Assembly (NCBI GenBank): GCA_910584435.1
Contig: CAJUAP010000014.1
Location: forward strand, 1-45,397
Source: an uncultured Acetatifactor sp.
Lineage (GTDB): Bacteria > Bacillota > Clostridia > Lachnospirales > Lachnospiraceae
Direction: 5' to 3'
Length of the DNA: 45,397 nucleotides
The position numbers were made by a program, and so were the translations under genes. Each line of letters starts with the position of its first letter. Position 1 is the first letter of the stretch. Shown here piece after piece: positions 42,269 to 45,397 of this stretch. The notes below the pieces were generated by a model. That model did no database searches. It saw only the letters and a list, made by a program, of their open reading frames with translations, and was not told the origin of the DNA.

Positions 42269-43774
42269 ATGAAAAATAAGAAAAGAATCAAGGCAGACAG
42301 CAATATCTGGATGGCGGTCTGTTCGGTCGGGGTATTGGCAGTGACAGTTCTGCCGTTTATATATATCGCCAGGTACATCTGGCCCAGTTCGGATGACTTT
42401 GAGATGAGCTTGTGGTGTAAGGAGGCATTGGATGCCACGGGAAATATCTGGCAGGTGCTTAAGAGAGCCGTTGATTATGCAGTGTATAAGTGGGAAGTAT
42501 GGGAGGGAACTTATTCTTCCATATTTCTGATGGCACTGCAGCCGGGCATCTGGGGAGATGAGTATTATGCCATAGGTGTGATATTTTTGATTGTGAGTCT
42601 GGTGGCGGCTGCTTTTACCCTGACCTATGTATTGATGGTAAAACAGGCAAAGGCGCCTAAGTCCGTGTGGCTGATTCTGACCTCTCTGCCCATATGGGGC
42701 TGGTTTCTATGGGCAATGTATACGGAAGAGGCATTTTTCTGGTGGACAGGGGCATCTAATTACACAGGCTTTTATTCCTGGGTTATGTTAATCATAGCAC
42801 TGGCAGCCTGTCTCTATACGGACTGGGAGGATTATGGCAGGGGAAAGAAAAGTCTTCTGTATCTTGTATGCGTGATATGCTTTCTGCTGGGGGGAGGCAA
42901 TTATCTCGCCGGTCTGCTTCAGGTATTGACGCTGGGAGGATATTTTGCGGCGGCTGTTATTACCAGGAAGAAGAATAAGCTTATTCTGGGCGCATATACT
43001 ATCTCTGCAGCCGGAGGTCTGCTGTTGAGCGTCATGGCGCCCGGAAATTTTACGCACATGAGCCATGATGGCATCAGGGCGGATATTTCGGTAGCAGAAG
43101 CCGTTTTGATTGCTTTTCGGGATGGGTTTTATAATATATATGTATGGACACATGTGCAGCAGGTGTTATTATTTTTGATGCTGCTGCCTTTTGTGTGGAC
43201 ATTGGCCAAAGGGAGCGGATGTAAGTTCCGGTTTCCGCTGCTGGCAACGATTTTATCCGGCGGTCTGTTCCTGGCAGAATATATGCCGACTTCTTATGCC
43301 TATGGCGGTTATGAGCCTGGGCGCATTATTAATTTGTACTACTGGAATTATTATTGGCTGATACTGTTCAATCTGTTTTACTGGGTGGGATGGATTGACA
43401 GAAAACTGCGGAAGCGGTGCGGTGTGCAGATGGAGAAGCTTGCCAAAGGACAGAATATCTGGCAGATGGTTTATGTGTCGGCAGCGGCGGTTCTGTTTTT
43501 GGCAAGTATGGGAATCAGGGGTGTCAGGGAAACGAATCTCGGCTGGGTATATGCAGAGCTGCTTACAGGGAAATACCGCATGGTGGATGAGGCTATGGCG
43601 GAGCGTATTGCATACTTTGAACAGCACCAGGGAGAGGATGTGACAGTGGAGGGAATTCCATATAAGAGTGTGATCACTTATTTTGGGGATCTGTTTCCCG
43701 ACACGGACCATCTGGTAAACCGGACAATGGCGGAATATTATGGGGTGAAGAGTATTACGTTAAAAGACGAGTGA
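42269..43774 (+). CDS. DUF6056-like multi-pass membrane protein
   Basis: A 501-residue protein with about ten to twelve membrane helices. Its first part has the pattern YIWPSSDDFEMSLW, followed by VWEGTYSSIFLMALQPG, which matches the DUF6056 family (D-D-F motif in the first loop, W-x-G-T-Y-S motif later). Such proteins are related to membrane-bound glycosyltransferases of the GT-C type, in which an acidic pair in the first outer loop helps catalysis; here DDF fits that idea. The C-terminal 60 residues are soluble (AERIAYFEQHQGEDVTVEGIP). It may build surface glycans or wall polymers. It lies outside the AT-rich peptide block and probably belongs to the host core. Confidence 0.7.
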   Translation: MKNKKRIKADSNIWMAVCSVGVLAVTVLPFIYIARYIWPSSDDFEMSLWCKEALDATGNIWQVLKRAVDYAVYKWEVWEGTYSSIFLMALQPGIWGDEYYAIGVIFLIVSLVAAAFTLTYVLMVKQAKAPKSVWLILTSLPIWGWFLWAMYTEEAFFWWTGASNYTGFYSWVMLIIALAACLYTDWEDYGRGKKSLLYLVCVICFLLGGGNYLAGLLQVLTLGGYFAAAVITRKKNKLILGAYTISAAGGLLLSVMAPGNFTHMSHDGIRADISVAEAVLIAFRDGFYNIYVWTHVQQVLLFLMLLPFVWTLAKGSGCKFRFPLLATILSGGLFLAEYMPTSYAYGGYEPGRIINLYYWNYYWLILFNLFYWVGWIDRKLRKRCGVQMEKLAKGQNIWQMVYVSAAAVLFLASMGIRGVRETNLGWVYAELLTGKYRMVDEAMAERIAYFEQHQGEDVTVEGIPYKSVITYFGDLFPDTDHLVNRTMAEYYGVKSITLKDE

Positions 43775-43815
43775 AGGGGAACCATAATAATTTGAGGATT
43801 GTATGAAAGTTTGAG

Positions 43816-45342
43816 ATGGTGAGTGAAAAATTTTACATTGCGATTGATTTAAAATCTTTTTATGCCTCTGTGGAGTGTGTGGAGCGGCAGTTAGACCCTC
43901 TTACAACCAATTTGGCAGTGGCGGATGTAACAAGGACAGAGAAAACCATATGCCTTGCGGTATCTCCGGCATTGAAAGCTTATGGTATTCCCGGAAGGCC
44001 GCGGCTGTTCGAGGTGGTGCAGAAGGTGAAGGAGATCAACATAGAGCGGCGCAGCAGGGCGCCGGGCAGACAATTTACCGGTTCTTCCTGGTCTGTGCCG
44101 GAACTGGATGCACACCCGGAGCTGGAAGCGGCTTATATCATAGCGCCGCCCCGGATGGCTTTCTACATGGAATACAGTGCTGTTATAACGAATATTTATC
44201 TGAAATATATTGCTCCGGAAGACATTCATGTATATTCTATTGATGAGGTTTTCATGGATGTGACGCACTATTTGAGCACTTACCGGATGACTGCCAGGGA
44301 GCTGGCGGTGAAAATGGTGCAGGAGGTTTTCACTGCCACAGGTATTACCGCCACGGCGGGAATCGGTACGAACCTGTATCTGTGCAAGGTGGCAATGGAT
44401 ATTGTGGCAAAACATGCCCTGCCGGATGAAAACGGTGTGCGGATAGGGGAGCTGGATGAACTGAGCTACAGGCAGCTTTTGTGGAATCACAGGCCCCTTA
44501 CGGATTTCTGGAGAGTGGGACATGGCATGCAGAGACGGCTGGAGGAGGCAGGACTGTTTACCATGGGGGATATTGCCCGGTGTTCCCTGGGAGGAGACAG
44601 GGAATATTACAATGAGGAGCTTTTGTACAGGCTCTTCGGCGTCAATGCGGAACTACTCATAGACCATGCCTGGGGCTGGGAGCCTGTCACTATGGAATTG
44701 ATCAAAGCTTACCGCCCGGAGAGCAGCAGTTTGAGTTCCGGGCAGGTGCTGCACTGTCCCTATGATTTTGAGAAGGGCAGACTGATTGTCAGGGAAATGA
44801 CAGATTTGCTTGTATTGGAGCTGGTGGAGAAGAAGCTGGTAACGGATCAGATGACGCTTACCATTGGGTATGATGCGGAGAATCTGGCAGACCCTGAAAT
44901 CAGGAAGACTTATCAGGGCGAAGTCACCGTAGATCATCATGGCAGAAAAGTACCGAAACACGCCCATGGCACAATTCATCTGGGGCGGAAGACTTCCTCG
45001 ACACAAATGATTATGGATGCCGTAACTGATTTATATGACCGGATTGTAAATCCAAAGCTGTTCGTGCGCCGGGTCACAGTGGCGGCCGGTCATTTGGCAG
45101 ATGAGGGGGAGTCAGAAGCGGCGGAAGTATATGAGCAGCTTGATTTGTTTACCGACTATGAGGCAGTGGAAAAGGAGCGGGAGGCGGAGGCGGTCAGGCT
45201 GGCAAAAGAGCGGAAGCTGCAGGAGGCCATGCTTTCCGTGAAAAAGAAATATGGTAAAAATGCCATGGTAAAAGGTATGAATCTGCAGGAGGGTGCAACC
45301 ACCATGGAGCGCAACCGTCAAATCGGAGGACATAAGGCGTGA
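43816..45342 (+). CDS. Y-family DNA polymerase (UmuC/DinB-like)
   Basis: A 508-residue translesion DNA polymerase. The catalytic acidic residues are visible in FYIAIDLKSFYASVE (D near residue 8) and YSIDEVFMDV (D/E near residue 140); TAGIGTNLYLCKVAMD is the DNA-binding palm part and a little-finger domain follows. The residues after SFYASVECVERQLDP fit the UmuC-like branch common in Clostridia, without a RecA-interaction tail that I can place. It copies past damaged bases and may be SOS-controlled, though no LexA box is evident in what I read. The last 60 residues are basic and Glu/Lys-rich. The ATG at 43816 has a weak ribosome site. Its stop overlaps a GTG that starts the next frame. Confidence 0.9.
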   Translation: MVSEKFYIAIDLKSFYASVECVERQLDPLTTNLAVADVTRTEKTICLAVSPALKAYGIPGRPRLFEVVQKVKEINIERRSRAPGRQFTGSSWSVPELDAHPELEAAYIIAPPRMAFYMEYSAVITNIYLKYIAPEDIHVYSIDEVFMDVTHYLSTYRMTARELAVKMVQEVFTATGITATAGIGTNLYLCKVAMDIVAKHALPDENGVRIGELDELSYRQLLWNHRPLTDFWRVGHGMQRRLEEAGLFTMGDIARCSLGGDREYYNEELLYRLFGVNAELLIDHAWGWEPVTMELIKAYRPESSSLSSGQVLHCPYDFEKGRLIVREMTDLLVLELVEKKLVTDQMTLTIGYDAENLADPEIRKTYQGEVTVDHHGRKVPKHAHGTIHLGRKTSSTQMIMDAVTDLYDRIVNPKLFVRRVTVAAGHLADEGESEAAEVYEQLDLFTDYEAVEKEREAEAVRLAKERKLQEAMLSVKKKYGKNAMVKGMNLQEGATTMERNRQIGGHKA

Positions 45343-45397
45343 GCTATGAGAAACTGAGCCGACAGGAAAAACAAAGCAGCCGGGAGAGACCGTGTCA
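45339..45397 (+). CDS. Start of a gene coupled to the DNA polymerase (partial)
   Basis: A frame open to the window end begins at GTG 45339, overlapping the polymerase stop by four bases (GTGA), with GGAGG 9 bases upstream. It encodes SYEKLSRQEKQSSRERPC after the start. In related genomes a YolD-like gene often follows such polymerases, but 19 codons are too few to confirm that. Confidence 0.45.
   Translation, partial: MSYEKLSRQEKQSSRERPC

Overview
The window looks like a chromosome segment from an anaerobic, low-to-mid GC Firmicute, most likely a Lachnospiraceae (Clostridium cluster XIVa) member. The grounds are strong AGGAGG-type ribosome binding sites, ATGA-type gene overlaps, a GGGtGRT-family gene end, DUF6147-like and DUF6056-like proteins, heterodimeric ABC exporters and a flagellin. 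No rRNA, tRNA, CRISPR array or intact insertion sequence was recognised.

Layout. 1-2.6 kb: the end of a GGGtGRT-family gene, then an ECF sigma factor overlapping a membrane anti-sigma-like gene, and a small secreted protein. A similar TGTAAC/CGTTAT motif pair precedes both the sigma operon and the secreted-protein gene. 2.7-6.5 kb: an unusually large flagellin (1269 aa) whose middle is built from repeated modules. 6.8-11.6 kb: a half-length MreB-like protein, a small unknown gene and a heterodimeric ABC exporter pair. 11.7-16.5 kb: a 17-repeat Sel1 protein, a HipA-like kinase and two immunity-like or unknown proteins. 16.6-21.5 kb: a phosphoesterase-NUDIX fusion, a GH43-like intracellular glycosidase, a membrane-fused spermidine-synthase-like protein and a HEAT/immunity-like gene on the minus strand. 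21.9-24.3 kb: superoxide dismutase, a small conserved protein, a formate/nitrite-type channel and a small tyrosine-phosphatase-like protein. 24.6-29.2 kb: a second heterodimeric ABC exporter, with an inverted repeat inside its promoter spacer, and a cytidylate-kinase-like protein. 29.4-31.7 kb: the remnant of an Rpn/PDDEXK-type protein, a DUF445 protein and an HD hydrolase.

The most interesting part is 32.3-42.0 kb, a more AT-rich operon-like block that reads as a ribosomally made, radical-SAM-modified peptide (RiPP) locus. In order it has a radical SAM/SPASM maturase, a structured intergenic element, an acyl-carrier-like protein, a 41-residue precursor-like peptide with six cysteines in a CxCxx rhythm (absent from longer-ORF predictions), a perfect 17-bp hairpin, a subtilisin-like protease fused to a P-loop domain, two ABC exporter subunits, and a 626-residue BtrH_N-like protein with two predicted beta-sandwich domains. 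It ends in a terminator. The proposed flow is precursor synthesis, radical modification of the Cys-rich core, leader cleavage by the cytoplasmic S8 protease, and export by the two ABC proteins. The carrier-like protein and the BtrH-like protein hint at an extra acylation or binding step. The gene order resembles what I recall as the 'Clo7bot / CcpM / acyl carrier-related' peptide maturation set named in protein family databases; I know of no established product. The window closes with a DUF6056-like membrane protein, a Y-family DNA polymerase and the start of a gene coupled to it.
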